This document shows, in pieces, positions 1 to 12,875 of a DNA stretch of 64,000 nt. Under the pieces are notes generated by a model that saw nothing but the letters and a program-made list of their open reading frames with translations, was not told the DNA's origin and did not search any database. The DNA comes from Gossypium raimondii (taxonomy: Eukaryota; Streptophyta; Magnoliopsida; Malvales; Malvaceae): assembly GCF_025698545.1 (NCBI RefSeq), contig NC_068570.1:2356001-2420000 (forward strand). Direction: 5' to 3'. How positions within the stretch are numbered: position 1 is the first letter of the stretch; every line of letters starts with the position of its first letter. The position numbers and the translations under genes are program-made.

Positions 1-521
1 TAAAATCAATTTTAACAAAACAATTTATTTACTCTTTAATTTCACGTACAAAAATTAATTAATTAATTAATTTTTTAATAAAAGACATCTATCTTGGTAC
101 CTCTATGTTACCTCTATGTTACGTTCACCATTTTCCATGAAATCAAAAGGATTTTAAGGAATACATATATATATATATGTATATGTGTATGTGTATGTGT
201 ATATAAAAACAATGCACAATGCTTTGGAACTGTAATGGAATTCCTCGTTGATTTTTGAACAACAATTTTTTCTTACAAAAGAATCACAGACATGCTGAAA
301 GAGTATTACCATTTTCAAGTGTACCTATATGTCCAAATTGAGTCCCATTGTTCTATCAATGCTAAAACACAATTTCTCCTTCGTATCAGGTGGACCCTAG
401 AACCGAAATCTCGAGTATAGAAGACGATGAACACTGCTCTCAGCCAACCCTCTCCGCCCGAAGTTTTCATTTGGTAACCACCCGAGTTCGAGTCCGCCTA
501 TATTTACATCGACCACACTTC
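1..521. other. 3' flank of the CSLC gene
   Basis: AT-rich sequence downstream of the CSLC stop codon, which lies on the minus strand. It contains a run of TTAA repeats near 55-75 and a TA/TG dinucleotide microsatellite at about 165-205. The part nearest the stop (about 360-521) is more GC-balanced and probably belongs to the 3' UTR. I see no gene here. Confidence 0.5.
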
Positions 522-2976
522 TTATAAAACCTGCTCACCAATTAAGTCTAGACCAACAAGAAGGAAAGATATCCCTTGAAATAGCAAGAAATAAAAATGG
601 ATACCCTGTGCTGATAAAAGACTCCTAGCTGAAGCTGTTAATAGAAGGAATGCTAAAGCTAGTTCCTTTGTGTACATCCTATTATGCTTCTTTTGCCTAC
701 TCTTTTGTTCTCGAAGAATATCGGTTTTTGTTTCGTCAAGATTGGGTTCGGATTCCCCGCGCTGTTGTTTTGTTTCTTTCTCGACCAAGGATACAAGATC
801 ACCCTCGGATGATCGACCTGATTTCTTCGTAACAACCCATTCGTATGCGCTACCAAGTTGGAAAAGACCGGAGATCATGGCGTTGAACTTGGTCACTGAC
901 ATGGTGTTCTCGAAAAGAAGGTAAGGAACAATGAATGGGAATGATTTCGGGGTTGGAAGGATGTTTAGGAACGACATTGTAGCAGGGATATAACAGACTA
1001 CCCATGCCGGAAGCTCGGCCTCGGGAATGAACATTGTCATGGGGAGAATTATGCAGAAAAGAGTGAACGAATAAAACGGTAGGATCAGCTTTCGAAGCAA
1101 AAAGAACAGAAAGATCATATTGAATTTCTTCCACATACTGATCTGCATCGATCGAAATACATAACAAGAACAATAAGAATCGATCAAGAATTACGGGTTT
1201 TAAAAGTGTTTCAAAAAAGCATTCACCTTAGCACGAATAATATCCGGCAAACAAAGACGAAACAACTGCATCGGTCCTGAATGCCATCTATGTTGTTGTT
1301 TCCTATAAGCTTCATAAGATTCGGGAAGCTCACATTGACACTGAAACAGATAACAAACCCCGGAAAAACATTACAAAATGAATGGCAGCTAAATTCAACT
1401 ACCAATAACTAAACTTGAGCTATACCTCGACATCATTGATGAAAACGAATTTCCATCCAAGAAGATGAGCACGGACCGCGATATCCATGTCCTCAACGGT
1501 TGTTCTTTCCAACCAACCACCGGATTCCTCCAACGCCTTAATCCTCCAAACCCCGGCAGTACCATTAAACCCGAAGAAATTTATGAAAACACCATTCACT
1601 TGTTGTTCTACCTCAAAGTGAAATGACAAATTAACATTTTGCAATCTAGTTAGTAAATTCTCATCTTTATTAACAAAGGACCACCTTGCTTGAACCAGCC
1701 CTACATCCTCATTATCCTGTAAGAATTACGACAACAACAAAAAAAAACACAACTAATTTCACTGCCAATTAATTCTAAAACATGCACGATACATCAAGGA
1801 AAACAGTTACCTTAAAATGGGGAATGGTTCGTTTTAAAAAATCGGGTGCCGGTTGGAAATCGGCGTCGAAAATGGCAACGAATTCGTATTCTTTAACGTA
1901 ACTATAACTCATGCCGGACTTAAGATTACCAGCTTTATAACCATCTCTGATCACACGGTGGCGATATACAATCCGGGCACCTTCTTGTTGCCATTTATGT
2001 ACTTCTTCTTTAATAAGCAGCTGTGTTGTTGGCTCATCAGAATCATCCAATATTTGTATCAAAATCTTCGATTTTGGCCAATCTAAATTACAGACTGCAG
2101 CTATTGATTGTTGATAAACCTGCAAAAATACAAAAAAAAAAAAAAGGAGCAAAATTTAAGCATGGATTTATCATAAAATGATTAAAAAAGGGTCTTTTGT
2201 GTGTGTTTTTTCTGGGTTTTAATTTTTATTACCTCTTTTTCGTTGCACATAGGGATTTGAACGAGGACCATTGGGAAGAAACCATTTTCTTCGAGGTCAA
2301 CAATGGCGTCTTGTTTAGGGATTGGTTTGATTTTCTTGAACCGGATCCAAAAGCAACCCAAACAGAGTACAAGCCGGTCCAAGCTTTGTACAATGAAGAG
2401 GATGATACAGACATTAGCGAGGAATTGAAGAGGTGGAGCTAAATACCCGACCCGAATCAAAACCCAACGAGTATACAACCCGTCGAACAAATCCCTAACA
2501 CCGAACGGCGCCGTGAAAATGTACTGTAATTGGAGTTTCGGGGCACCGAAATGCCAACCTTTGAAATACGCGGCGATTTCGAAACCGAGTAATAACAAGG
2601 ATAACCAAAGGAACGCTTTGATGCAGTTATAGAACCGGGTTTTAACAGTTTTGTTTTCGGTCGAGGGAGTGCTGTCGTTGTTGTCGGTTTGACCGGAGAT
2701 GACTCGGCGACGTATGGTTGAACCGAGACTGAACAATGTGGAAGCAACGGAGGTTAAACAACCGGCGGCACGGTGAGCTTTCAAGAGGAGTACCCAAGTG
2801 AGTTGCTTCGCGTTTTTGCCACGCGCTTTCTCTTGCGTGACCGTCGACGTTTGAAAATCGGATTCCGATGGAGCTTCAAGTTCAACCATTGACCAGTTTG
2901 GGTTCTCCATTGTGACGACGACCGGAGTTCCTTTATGACTTCCTTTTCCCCACCAATTAAACGACGGCAGCGCCAT
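522..2976 (-). CDS. Cellulose synthase-like C (xyloglucan beta-1,4-glucan synthase)
   Basis: Five exons read on the minus strand: 2976-2233, 2119-1811, 1716-1426, 1340-1227 and 1142-522. All introns are phase 0 and GT-AG, and the product is 692 aa, the usual CSLC length. CSLC proteins are Golgi membrane GT2 enzymes that polymerise the glucan backbone of xyloglucan. The conserved catalytic set is visible: DDSD at about 273-276, DAD at 333-335, VEDMD around 425-429 and QQHRW at 463-467. Hydrophobic segments lie in the N-terminal third and there are several in the last exon, as expected for a GT2 transmembrane channel. The N-terminus ([18 protein letters not shown], then [12 protein letters not shown]) and the C-terminus resemble the CSLC12/CSLC5 branch, from memory of the family. 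The start is chosen because this conserved N-terminus begins there. The gene looks intact. The exact paralogue is not assigned. Confidence 0.95.
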
Positions 2977-3660
2977 TGTTGTGTTTGAAGCTTTTCTCTT
3001 GGGTTAACCGTTAATGCTGTAATAAGAAAAAAAGAACTAACAAATTAACACCATTGTTGAAATATGAAGAAAAACAAAGCTTCCCTTTAATGGCGAATCG
3101 AAATTTACACCAAATATTAAAAATCTAAACTTTGGGTTTTGAAGATGAAGCTTTCACAGTTTAAAAAAAAAAAAAAAAAAAAGGAAGTTCCACAAAAAGC
3201 TCTTCCTATTCAATTACAGCTTGCAAAAAAGGACATGGCTTTAAAAACCCAAAAAGAAATGGAAAGAAAAAAAGATGGTAACAGCTCAACAGGTCTTTGA
3301 TTTTGATATTATGTAAAAGAAAATGAATTGTTTTTTAAATTATTATGTTTTGGGAGAAAAAAAAATCGAATTTTTACATACTTTTTTTTTATGACAGACA
3401 GAAAACACGACAGTGTGCTGTCTTTCAAAATCAAAGGATTCAAAAAGACAAAACAAAAACAATTCCTTTTACCAAATCTTAATTAATTTAACACAACTGA
3501 TTTTGTTAATGCATGTTTTCTTTTGTTAAACTTGATATTTTCTCCATATTTTGTAAAAGTTACGAATTTAGTTTTTATATTTTTAGCTCTCGTACATTTT
3601 GAATTTTTTTAATTTAAGTTCTTATACTTTTTTTATTTTTAAATTTAATCCTAACTCAAC
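2977..3660 (-). promoter_or_regulatory. Probable 5' UTR and promoter of the CSLC gene
   Basis: Upstream flank of the CSLC start on the minus strand. It carries a long poly-A tract at about 3163-3182 and CT/GA-rich stretches typical of plant 5' leaders, but I cannot place a TATA box or transcription start with confidence. A MITE-like repeat begins just beyond, at about 3665. Confidence 0.35.
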
Positions 3661-3664
3661 TATT

Positions 3665-4005
3665 TGGAAGTTGCTCACGTAAAGGTTAAATCTTTCAAAA
3701 TGATTAAATAAGGACTTAGCCCAATTTGTGGAAAAAGCTAGGTAAATGCTTACGTGTTTAGAATAAAACACATAACATCTGAATCAGATATCGTGTGGAA
3801 AAAGAAAAACTGTCAAAACATAATCTGAAACATGATATATGACATTTGAAAAGCCCTTATTTGAACACTTTTGAAAAGGTTTGACCCTTATTTGAGTACT
3901 TTTATCAAGTTTACCCACTTATATGACTATTTTGAAAGGTTTTATCCTTATGTGAGCAACCCCTAAAAGGTTAAGCCCCAATTTGAGCATTTATTCTTAA
4001 ATTTG
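3665..4005. repeat. Foldback MITE, copy 1 (same family as 16062-16495)
   Basis: Palindromic element whose arms consist of degenerate repeats of a phrase pairing AAACCTTT-like and TCAAATAAGG-like words. The two arms read as inverted copies of each other. The central spacer, with the words AGGTAAATGCTTACGTGTTT and TAGAATAAAACACATA, is shared in inverted orientation with the spacer of the larger copy in the transporter intron. No coding capacity. Confidence 0.7.
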
Positions 4006-4009
4006 TTTG

Positions 4010-4345
4010 GTTAAAGTCAATTACCAGTCCTACGCTATGTGTACTGTTGTAGATTTAGCATATCTTCTCCAAATGTATCATCCTAAGTTCCTAGTTTTTT
4101 TCAAATTTTGAAATTCTAATATTGACGCAAATAACAGTCATTAATCCATTAACTGGATTTTTAGTGAGTACTATGTGAAAATAATAGATTGACATAGCAT
4201 TAGACATACGATAATATGTTTGTCTCATTAAATTTCAAAATAACACAATTTAATGAATTTAACAACTACTATTTCATAAAGACTCAAATTTTAAAATTTA
4301 AAAGTACAAGGATTAATAGCATAATTTAACCATTTATTGTTGATA
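4010..4345. repeat. Palindromic MITE, family shared with 47805-48180
   Basis: The element begins with CAATTACCAGTCCTACGCTA and ends with AAGGATTAATAGCATAATTT. The ends are approximate inverted complements, and the internal text (preference for the words TTAACAACTACTATTT and GACATAGCATTAGACATACG) matches the copy at 47805-48180. No ORF. It directly abuts the foldback MITE on its left. Confidence 0.6.
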
Positions 4346-7159
4346 GTTACAATGAAAAATTTCACGAAACAAGGACCTTTAGATTTCCGATGAGGACCGT
4401 TTTTTCTTTCCAAATTTTTTTCAACTAATGCTTTTAAACTGTAATAATAAATCAAACAACTTATCTAGAAACCCTAACCCTAAAAATTTATTAATAAAAT
4501 CGAAATCATTGGGTAATTTATTTTACAGTGAGATTTAAAAAAAAACAAAAGGAAACAAATTATGTTACTGAAATTGTAAAAAAAATTTGTGGTACTAAAA
4601 GGAAAAAAAATCTAATTTAGTTTTTCAAAGAAAATTAATGATTCCTAAGTGTCCGTACGGTTGGGATAACTAGATTAATTGTGGGTAATTTATAATTCGC
4701 ACCTTAATCAATTTTGGTTATTCAGAAATCATTCAAGCATTAAATCTCTAATGATGGCTGATTGTATACGTCAAATTATATTCATATCATTTTACATTTT
4801 CATATTAGCCACCTAACGTGTAAATCGTTTTCATTTTAGTCGTTAAAACAAATGTTTTTGAAGTCGGCATAATTTGGTTATCGTACTTTTAAGTTCACAC
4901 AAATTGGATTTAATATCATTAGTAAATATTTCAATTAAAATGTCGAGGCAACATTATTATTCAAAGTACACATTTTAACTTATCATATTAAGATAATTTT
5001 TTTAATGTTAAAAAGTGCTTTTAAGAAAAGTTCTTGTCGGCTTTTTAATTGAACTAGTTGAGGATGATAATTATTTGGAAGGACTAATGTCATCAAAAAG
5101 CAGATAAAATAAAATATAAAGATCAAATCTCAAATGTAATCGTAATAGATGGATCAAAATTGCAATTTAACCATTACAAAATAATGACGAAAGAGAGCAG
5201 TGACATGTGTCATGTAGCCATCCTTTTATACAACATTAGGTATAGATAGTCAAAATACTCGATCCTAACGTTTAATAAGCCACCGACAGTTTTATTGATA
5301 AATTATTTTAATTAATAAATTCAGTAAAACGTTATTATTAATAGGAATCATGAACAACAGTAATATAAAGACACGATATATAGTATAAATAATAAATAAA
5401 TCACTATAAATTAATACACAAATATCATACCTATGAAGTAATCTAAAACAAATTGTTGAAATTTGTATCCTAACCTCGAAATCATCAAATCAACTTGACG
5501 ATGAGCATTGATCAGTTAAAAATAGATTGTCAAAAGCTTCCAAAAGACCCATCACATCAATAATGTACAAAAGGCTAAGTCTCAGGTAGCGTATCATTCT
5601 CCTCATCACCTTGAATCTATCACCATAACTATAATTTATCATGATAAAGCTCTTCAAGATGATTCATAATAGATCTGGTGATACATTTATATTGATAAAT
5701 CTCATGTTGAAAAATATTGACATTACATGTTATTATTATTTAGTATCATAATAGGTTAGCCCAAATTAAAAGTGAGTTAATTTGGTTAAGGTTTATTGGG
5801 CTTTAATTATTAAATAAAGTATGGGTCAAATATACGTAGATACTTTAGTAACTCATTTTTGATTGATGATGGACTGATTAGAAATTAGAGCTGCATAAGT
5901 TAACTTTTATAATATCTCAACTTTAGAAAAGAGATAGTCACTTCCTCTATATTACTTGTGTGCTAATTGGGAATATCAAAACCTCAAAATTCGTATATTT
6001 CAAGAAACTAATAAATTCAAGTACGCTTCTGCATCTAGTTTTGTTCTTGATGATTTGACATGATAGATCTTAGTTTAATGCTTTAAGTTTATATCAGATT
6101 TTGTTTTACAGTTCTACCATCTCACATATACGCCAAAAAGTAAAAATAAAATCACTTCTGTTTTATTTACGTGTTTAAATTTTATTTTACTCATAATTTA
6201 ATTTTTTTATTATTAATAATTAATTTCAAATAATTTATTTAACTATTTATTGTATTTTTAAAATATAAATTTATATTTTAAATACGTAACACATTTCAAA
6301 ATTTACAATTTTTATTTATTTAAAAAACTCACGAGAGTCTTGTGGGGATTAGGTCAGCGGTCCGGTCCGAACCATAAGGATAGGGGTGAAATTGGAAATT
6401 TAATGTTAATCGGCGTGGTAGAAAGGGAATTTTTGGAATACTTTATGTTTGTTGGGTTGGATTCATACTGAGCCGTTGAACTTGTGACACGTGTGAGTAA
6501 GACCGTGATGAGAGAAGAAGACACGTGACACTGATGAGTGACGGTGCTGACTGCTGACCATGCATACTGTGACTTCACTTTCAACGAATTTTTATTTATT
6601 CTTTAATATTAAATACATATTTTTATATGAACATGTGTATATATATATTTAAAAAAATAAATATTGTCATTTTTAAAAAATATATAAATATTAATTTTGA
6701 CTCCATTAAGATTTTATTGAACCATCAAACATTGCATTCGCATAAGGTTTAAAATTACATTATTTAATCTTAATTTAACTGGAATAAATATTATTATTAA
6801 TATAGGAAGATATGAGTTCGAATACTTTGAAACGTAAGAGTGAACAAAACTCAATTCGATTTAAAAAATAAATTTTAAATTAACTAAATCGAATTTTAAA
6901 TTTATTTGATGTAGTTAATATTTTCTATCAAAATTTTCATCCATTAACATACAACATGTCATGCTGTTTTACTTGGTATCAAAAGCAAAGGTATAGGGAG
7001 TAGATAGTGACTTTAACCCTAAAAATTGGTAGATTTTTATTTAGTTTTTAAAATTTTATGAAATTATATGTTAGTGTACAATGGTAAAATTGTAGTTTGA
7101 TTTCGTAAAAAAATTGTAACTCTTCTCTAGCTCCTCTTAAAACAATTTTTTGAGTTCAC
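4346..7159. other. Gene-free AT-rich intergenic region
   Basis: No gene supported. A short telomere-like motif (CCCTAACCCTAAA) occurs near 4470. A more GC-rich island at about 6335-6590 carries two GACACGTG words (about 6486 and 6521). The rest is low-complexity AT sequence with repeat fragments. A B-box-like GAGTTCGAATAC near 6813 hints at a decayed SINE. Confidence 0.4.
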
Positions 7160-7680
7160 TCTAGACCTGATCATGGGTCGAGTCAAGCTAGGCTCAGGCC
7201 AGGCTAGTGCAAGATTTTAGGCCCGTTTTTTAGGCGCTTGAGCCAGAAAATGGGTCTAAAATTTTATCCAAATCTGGCCTAGATAAAAAATGTTTATATA
7301 AAATAAATTTAAAAAATATGATACATCAAATACACTAAAAACATTAAAATAAATGTTTCCCAACAAAATAAAAATGAATAAAAAAGTTTTTCTATTTAAA
7401 TAACACTAAGATAGTTGCAACTTAGCAAACAAATGCCTCTAAAATGGTAGCAAAATTAATAACAAAATAAGAGTTTTACAATATCCAAACAATAATAACA
7501 AAATCCTAGCAATATAATAGTAAAATGATAGCAAAAAAAAATCAAAATGACAACAAACAAGCCTTATTTTTTATCCAATCTCACTTTTCGAATCTATACT
7601 TTTACCCAAACGTCCCCACTTTTTAGACGGACCCAAGTGAGTGACCCAACACATTATCAGATCTGATTGACTCTTGCTTG
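7160..7680. repeat. Palindromic MITE-like element (AGACCTGATCATGGG family)
   Basis: The left end, AGACCTGATCATGGGTCGAG, has a degenerate inverted counterpart at the right end (ACCCAACACATTATCAGATC). The interior shares AACTTAGCAAACAAATGCCT followed by AAAATGGTAGCAAAA with two further copies at 37375-37725 and 37727-38115. The GC-rich end next to an AT-rich core is characteristic of this family. No ORF. Confidence 0.6.
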
Positions 7681-10029
7681 GTATGCTTTTAATATTTAAT
7701 TAAAAACTTTATTAAAGCACAGAGATTGTTAACATATTTTGACAGCCAATTATCTTCTAAAATGTTTTATAAGAAAATAAAGAAAATATATAATGACTTG
7801 TTTAGCTCCCACGATTATTTTAGCTTATTCGGTTAATTTTCGCCTCCTTTAATCTTTATTTTGCATTTTATTAAATTACATAAAAATAAATGAAAAGTTA
7901 ATAAACATGAATTTACTTATGTGGACATACATGTGGATTGTCACGAGAATACTAAATCACCAATTAATTAAATTTAAAGAAAACCTCAAAATAAAGGAAG
8001 TTATTAAAATTATTTAAAAGTTTTGTAAAAATATAAAAATATTATAATTTTTTAAGTAAAGAAATATTAAAAGTTAGTTGATTACTCTATATCCGTAAAG
8101 TCAACTGTTGTTAAGTTTTTCGATTATTTTGGAGTGATTTATAAAAAAATATATAAATTCAAAGATTAAAATAAAATAGAAAATTAAATTAAATTGAGGT
8201 ATAAAATATTTTTATAAGATTAAAAGAATAAATAAGAGAAAAAGGAAATCAAAATTAAAAAAAATAAAAATGAGAAAATAATCAAGGAAGGTCATGGATG
8301 ACAACTGTCCATGTAATTATGTGCTTATTATAAAAACAACTAAACATTGTACTATAGATTAATATTAATATTATAGTTTAAGAAATAAAAAAATTGCAAA
8401 ACATGTTGGACTCTAGCATTTGTATTATATAATCATAAATCATGAGGGTTAGTTGAGACTTGAGAGTAAAGAGCATTGATCATAAACATAATTAATTAAT
8501 CACCGTTATATATAATAAATACTTAATTTAAATGGATATGATTGATTGAATATCATGAGTTAAATAATGGGCATACACGTTGATTGAGTATTAGTTCGAT
8601 TAATATGAGCATTGTTATCAATGTAGGAAGACGTGAATTTGAGTACGCTGAAGCATGTTATCCTCCTATTTATGAGTTTTGAGAGGTTATAGATAATTTT
8701 AAACATTATATAAATAAACAGATATTATCAAAATAATGTGCTTTGTGTTGGCCTTCAGACAATACCGACACTCAAACTTTTTCTAAGAATCTTTTTAATG
8801 TTAAATGTGATCAAAAATATTTATAGGTAAAACACTTTCTATGTATAAAATTGAAATTCAAAGTGGATTGGTCAATTCATCAAAACAAGAAAATTGTAAT
8901 GGGATATTGACCCCACTTTATATATATATATATAATTTTATATTGTTTCATATATATTTTTAGTAATAATTTGATTTTAAATTTATTAATATATTTGTAT
9001 TTGTTGTATATGTGAAATTTTGAATCGATTTAATATATTATTATATCGATTTAAATATTATATATATTAATATTTATTGAATGATTGAATTTTTTATGTA
9101 AAATAGATAGTTAAAATATTTAATTTACATCAAGCTTAACATGCATCGTTCACATGAATGAAATATGAAATATGACGGTTGAATCTTTAAAATATTAATC
9201 GTATAAAAACATATGAAAAGACTCTGCAAGTGGATCCATCCAAATATAGGGAGGATAGGTTTGATTGACTTTAGTATATGTTTAAAAAAAAATGGTTTTG
9301 TCAAAGTTGTTGAAATTTATTTAGATGAGCTGGTGAAATTAGTTAGACCAGGAATCGATTGATACACCAAGCCATAATAAGGAAAAGAATTGATTGATCT
9401 TGATTCAATATGTCTCGAGACAATCAAATCAGTTTGATTTGGTAGTCGAACATGATTTTTTTTCAAAATTTAATGATTTATTTAATTAATCTTGAATCAA
9501 TGGCCAGATCAATTGAATTAAAAAACGATAATCTGATTGGTTCAATCATCGATTAGATTCCAAAACATTAAATTTTGTTGTATTGTTTTTATGAGTTTAT
9601 ATTTTACATATATATATACCACTTTATCATCAACAAAATATTATTAAAAGTAGTGCAAATAAAAAGAAGGAAAGGAAGATGAATGACACCATATGGTATC
9701 TTTAGTTTTATTATTTCTTATTAAATTAACATTAAAATTTCAATATTTAATTTTTTTTCGAAATATTTATTGAATTATTAAAATTTTAACCCTAGTACAC
9801 ATTTTTAGAAAAGTTTTTTAAATGTTAAATAAAAATTTTAAAATTTATTCATGTCAACAGTGAAGTTACATGTGAATTATTACGGTGATGCCATTAAATT
9901 TTCAATAATTTATCAAGTTTTTTTTGTCTAAAAAAGTAATTTAATTAAAATTTAAAAGTTTAAGATTGTGTTTTTTGGTATGTTTGTGTAAAATAAGAAG
10001 TGATTAAAGTAAAACTACTTTATTGGGCA
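7681..10029. other. Gene-free AT-rich intergenic region
   Basis: No gene seen. At about 8545-8720 lies a SINE-like stretch: TTAGTTCGATTAATATGAGC followed by GTGAATTTGAGTACGCTG is reminiscent of RNA polymerase III A and B boxes. Short TA microsatellites occur near 8920 and 9610. Everything else is low-complexity. Confidence 0.35.
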
Positions 10030-10510
10030 AGACCACAATAGAGGTGTTTATGAGTCAGGTCGGGTTTGAATTGAATTTAAATATGATATTAATATACTTT
10101 ATGTTTACCTGAGTCCAACTCAACTCAAAATATAAGTCCAAAATTTTGTATAAGTCTGCCTATATTTGTAAATAGTTAACTCAAGCTCATTTTAAATCCG
10201 TCCATATTATTTTTTAAATAATAAAATATATTATTTTTTAATTTAATATTTGTATATATTTTTATTAAAATTTTATATATTGTCATCTTAATATTTTCTT
10301 ACATTATAATAATATTATATATTATTATAAATTTAATTTATGTATTATAAATTATGTAATATATAAAATAATATAATATAAAATATTACAAACTTGAAAA
10401 AGTCAATCTGAACTCAAGTTTTGAATATTTAAATTTAAACTCGACTCATGTTTTAAATACAATTAATTTTTTATCTAAATTTATTTTTAAAAATAATATT
10501 TTTACTTAAC
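10030..10510. repeat. Inverted-repeat element, family shared with 52930-53365
   Basis: It starts AGAGGTGTTTATGAGTCAGG and continues into a long AT-only core before closing with text on the theme of TCGACTCATGTTTTAAATA. The copy at 52930-53365 carries the same ends in the reverse orientation (TTATGAACACCTCTAATC), and a fragment is present at 13740-13985. Non-coding. Confidence 0.6.
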
Positions 10511-10714
10511 CTAATGATTTTGTTGATGGCTATTTATGGTAGAACTGTAGCCGACAAACCATGTGTAAGATACTGCTTTTCACTGAAAAAGCCAATTTCT
10601 TTTAATTTCTCTTATTGTCAATCTATTTTCAATTCCGAAAAATAAAAATAAAATTCGTGACGTAAACTCCGATCAATCTGCCCTGACATCCGATATTGAT
10701 ATTTTAAAATTTTA

Positions 10715-10864
10715 GGGTGAGTTTGGATGGGCAGTGCGTTTATCTGCGATTAGTGTAAAAACAGTGGTGGCGGTGATATTAGATACTGTAGTGATACTGT
10801 AGCGTGAAACAAAAAGTAAGCTAAACGCACCGCACCACACCCAATCGCCCATCCAAACCCACCC
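10715..10864 (+). mobile_element. 150-bp PIF/Harbinger-like MITE, copy 1
   Basis: Exactly 150 bp with terminal inverted repeats: left GGGTGAGTTTGGATGGGC, right GCCCATCCAAACCCACCC. It is flanked on both sides by TTA (10712-10714 and 10865-10867), the three-base target duplication typical of PIF/Harbinger elements. A second 150-bp copy in opposite orientation sits at 28523-28672. There is no coding capacity, so it would be a non-autonomous element. The superfamily call rests on the TTA duplication and is an inference. Confidence 0.85.
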
Positions 10865-10867
10865 TTA

Positions 10868-12384
10868 GTTGCAATTTTATTTTTAAAAATAATAAAATTA
10901 CAGTGTTTAGAAAACTAGCTAAATATGAAGGAAAGAAAATATTAATTGGTAAAATAGGCAAACTTTTTTTAAATTTGAAAAAAAATAAGTCTTTTTTGAG
11001 AAAGAATATAAAAACACGTCCAGTTAGGTGAATTTTTCACTAATATATTAGGAAAAATGTGCCCAGACAAACACATTTCTAATAAGTAAAAAAAAATGAC
11101 GCGTTTGTCTGTCAATTGTGCAGAAAGTGCGTTCAAGTATACGCACTTTCACCCACTCTCTAAAAATAATCTATTTTTTTAAATTTTATTTTAAAAAATC
11201 AACTTTTTTTTTCAGTATATTCAACTAATTTTACCCGAAAAACGAACACTTGCATCATAATCATATATATATATATATACACATATAAATTGGATTTTAT
11301 GAATGGATGCATTTGATGTATAGTGGGATCGTATCACTCTAACATCAAACACAGAGTTTGTAGTTGAAATGTCAATTATCAGTGCTGATGGATACCCCCA
11401 ATATTAAATTCCCAGTTTTTAAGAAACCTATATATAAAAGCAATTAGAAGGGCCATGGATCAAGGCAGTCTAGGAAAGAACCAAAAACCCTCGCATGTGT
11501 TGGGTTGCTATTAGTGGGTAAGAGTAAATGATGAGAGTAGGGATTAAAAAGAATAAATATTCTAGTCGTGGATCTAGAAATATGATTTAGGAGATAAGGA
11601 TAAGGTTAAAAATATTTTTCTGGGAGGAGGGAGGCGGAGTTAAATTATATATTTTTACGATAATAAAAATACAATTTTTTTATTTTAATAGTCTATATAT
11701 TTATAATTTTTAAGATAATAAAAATACTAGACTTGCCCCTAGTCTTGAGTAAGATAGTAAGAGAGGGGATAAGGGTTACTTGGAGTTTAACTTCGTTCCT
11801 GGATCCATATATATATTATTCCTTATCTCAATATGTTATGTGTCGAGTCGTTATTAGTGGGTTAAGAATAAGTGATCAAGTAAGTTGACATCGTATATTT
11901 AAATAGAGTGGAGCTATGACTTGTCTTAAGTCAATTCAAATGAAACGTAATAATTGAGATCTAATATATTGATTAATGAGTGGGCCAACTTGTCGAGCAA
12001 GTGATAAATTGACCGAGTGATTCTTACTAGAAATTCCTCTAAAGGACTTATCAGAGTAGTTAACGATGGGGGTGTCTCGCTCTCAGCAGACCCTTGGGAG
12101 TGCACACATCCATGCAGCCATCTGATGAGATTTTACTGCTTCTACATGATGATGGTGCTCTTGTAACCTCGACTAGTGTCTCTATTTTAATAAAAGAAAT
12201 AGTAATAAACTTTTATTTATTTTAAAATTAATTTTCAATTTTTATAATACAAACTATTATATTTGATTATTTTTAAAAAAATATTATACATTAACATCCA
12301 TTCAATCTAAACCATTATCGATGATAACCGATAAGGACGAACAAAGGAGCTTTGATTTTAAAAATTTAGAGACAAAAATAACGA
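10868..12384. other. Gene-free intergenic region
   Basis: No gene. A TA microsatellite lies at about 11266-11280. The segment 11450-12180 is less AT-rich, with two similar phrases (GTTGGGTTGCTATTAGTGGG near 11498 and a related one near 11850). It could be old retrotransposon or LTR debris, but I found no coding or LTR ends to prove this. Confidence 0.35.
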
Positions 12385-12875
12385 TTCATTATTAAATTAT
12401 TAGTAACTCAACTTTAAAAAGTTATAAAATTATTATTAAACTATTTGAAAGTTTTCATTTAAGTTATTAAGTAGTTAAAATCGTTATTATATGGCCTTAT
12501 CCGTTTGCACCGCATGATGCACCAATCTAAAGTTATTCTTCTCATTTTCTTCTATAGTTCAGTTTTTCTTCATGTAACAACTTTAAATGTCATGAATCCA
12601 CAAACTAAAATCCAAACAGTTATCTTCTCAAATCTTCAACACTGACCATCAGATCGACTTGGATCTAAGATATGTTCGTCTACTCATCAATGGGTACTGA
12701 TTCACTGTACCAATAATTGATTTGTAGTTTGGAGCTCGTTAACCAGATTTAAAAAAAAACTTAACAACACGATGAATTGAATAAAAACTTCTGAATAGTT
12801 AAATAATTATTTTGTAATTTTTTTAAAATTAAGTGATCAAAATATAAAATTATTGATATTTAAAGTTATTAAATA
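12385..12875. repeat. Palindromic MITE, family shared with 38585-39085
   Basis: Shares an extended, diverged text with 38585-39085. Examples are CTGTTAAAATC-like then TTATATGGC, then CATGAATCCACAAACTAAAA and GTCTACTCATCAATGGGTAC. Both ends carry an inverted AACTTTTTAAAGTT-type motif, so the element folds on itself. Non-coding. Confidence 0.65.

Noticed and set aside
6354-6584. 76-aa open frame on the minus strand
   Set aside because: No family resemblance, no splice partners, and it is in a single composition island. Reported as an island instead.
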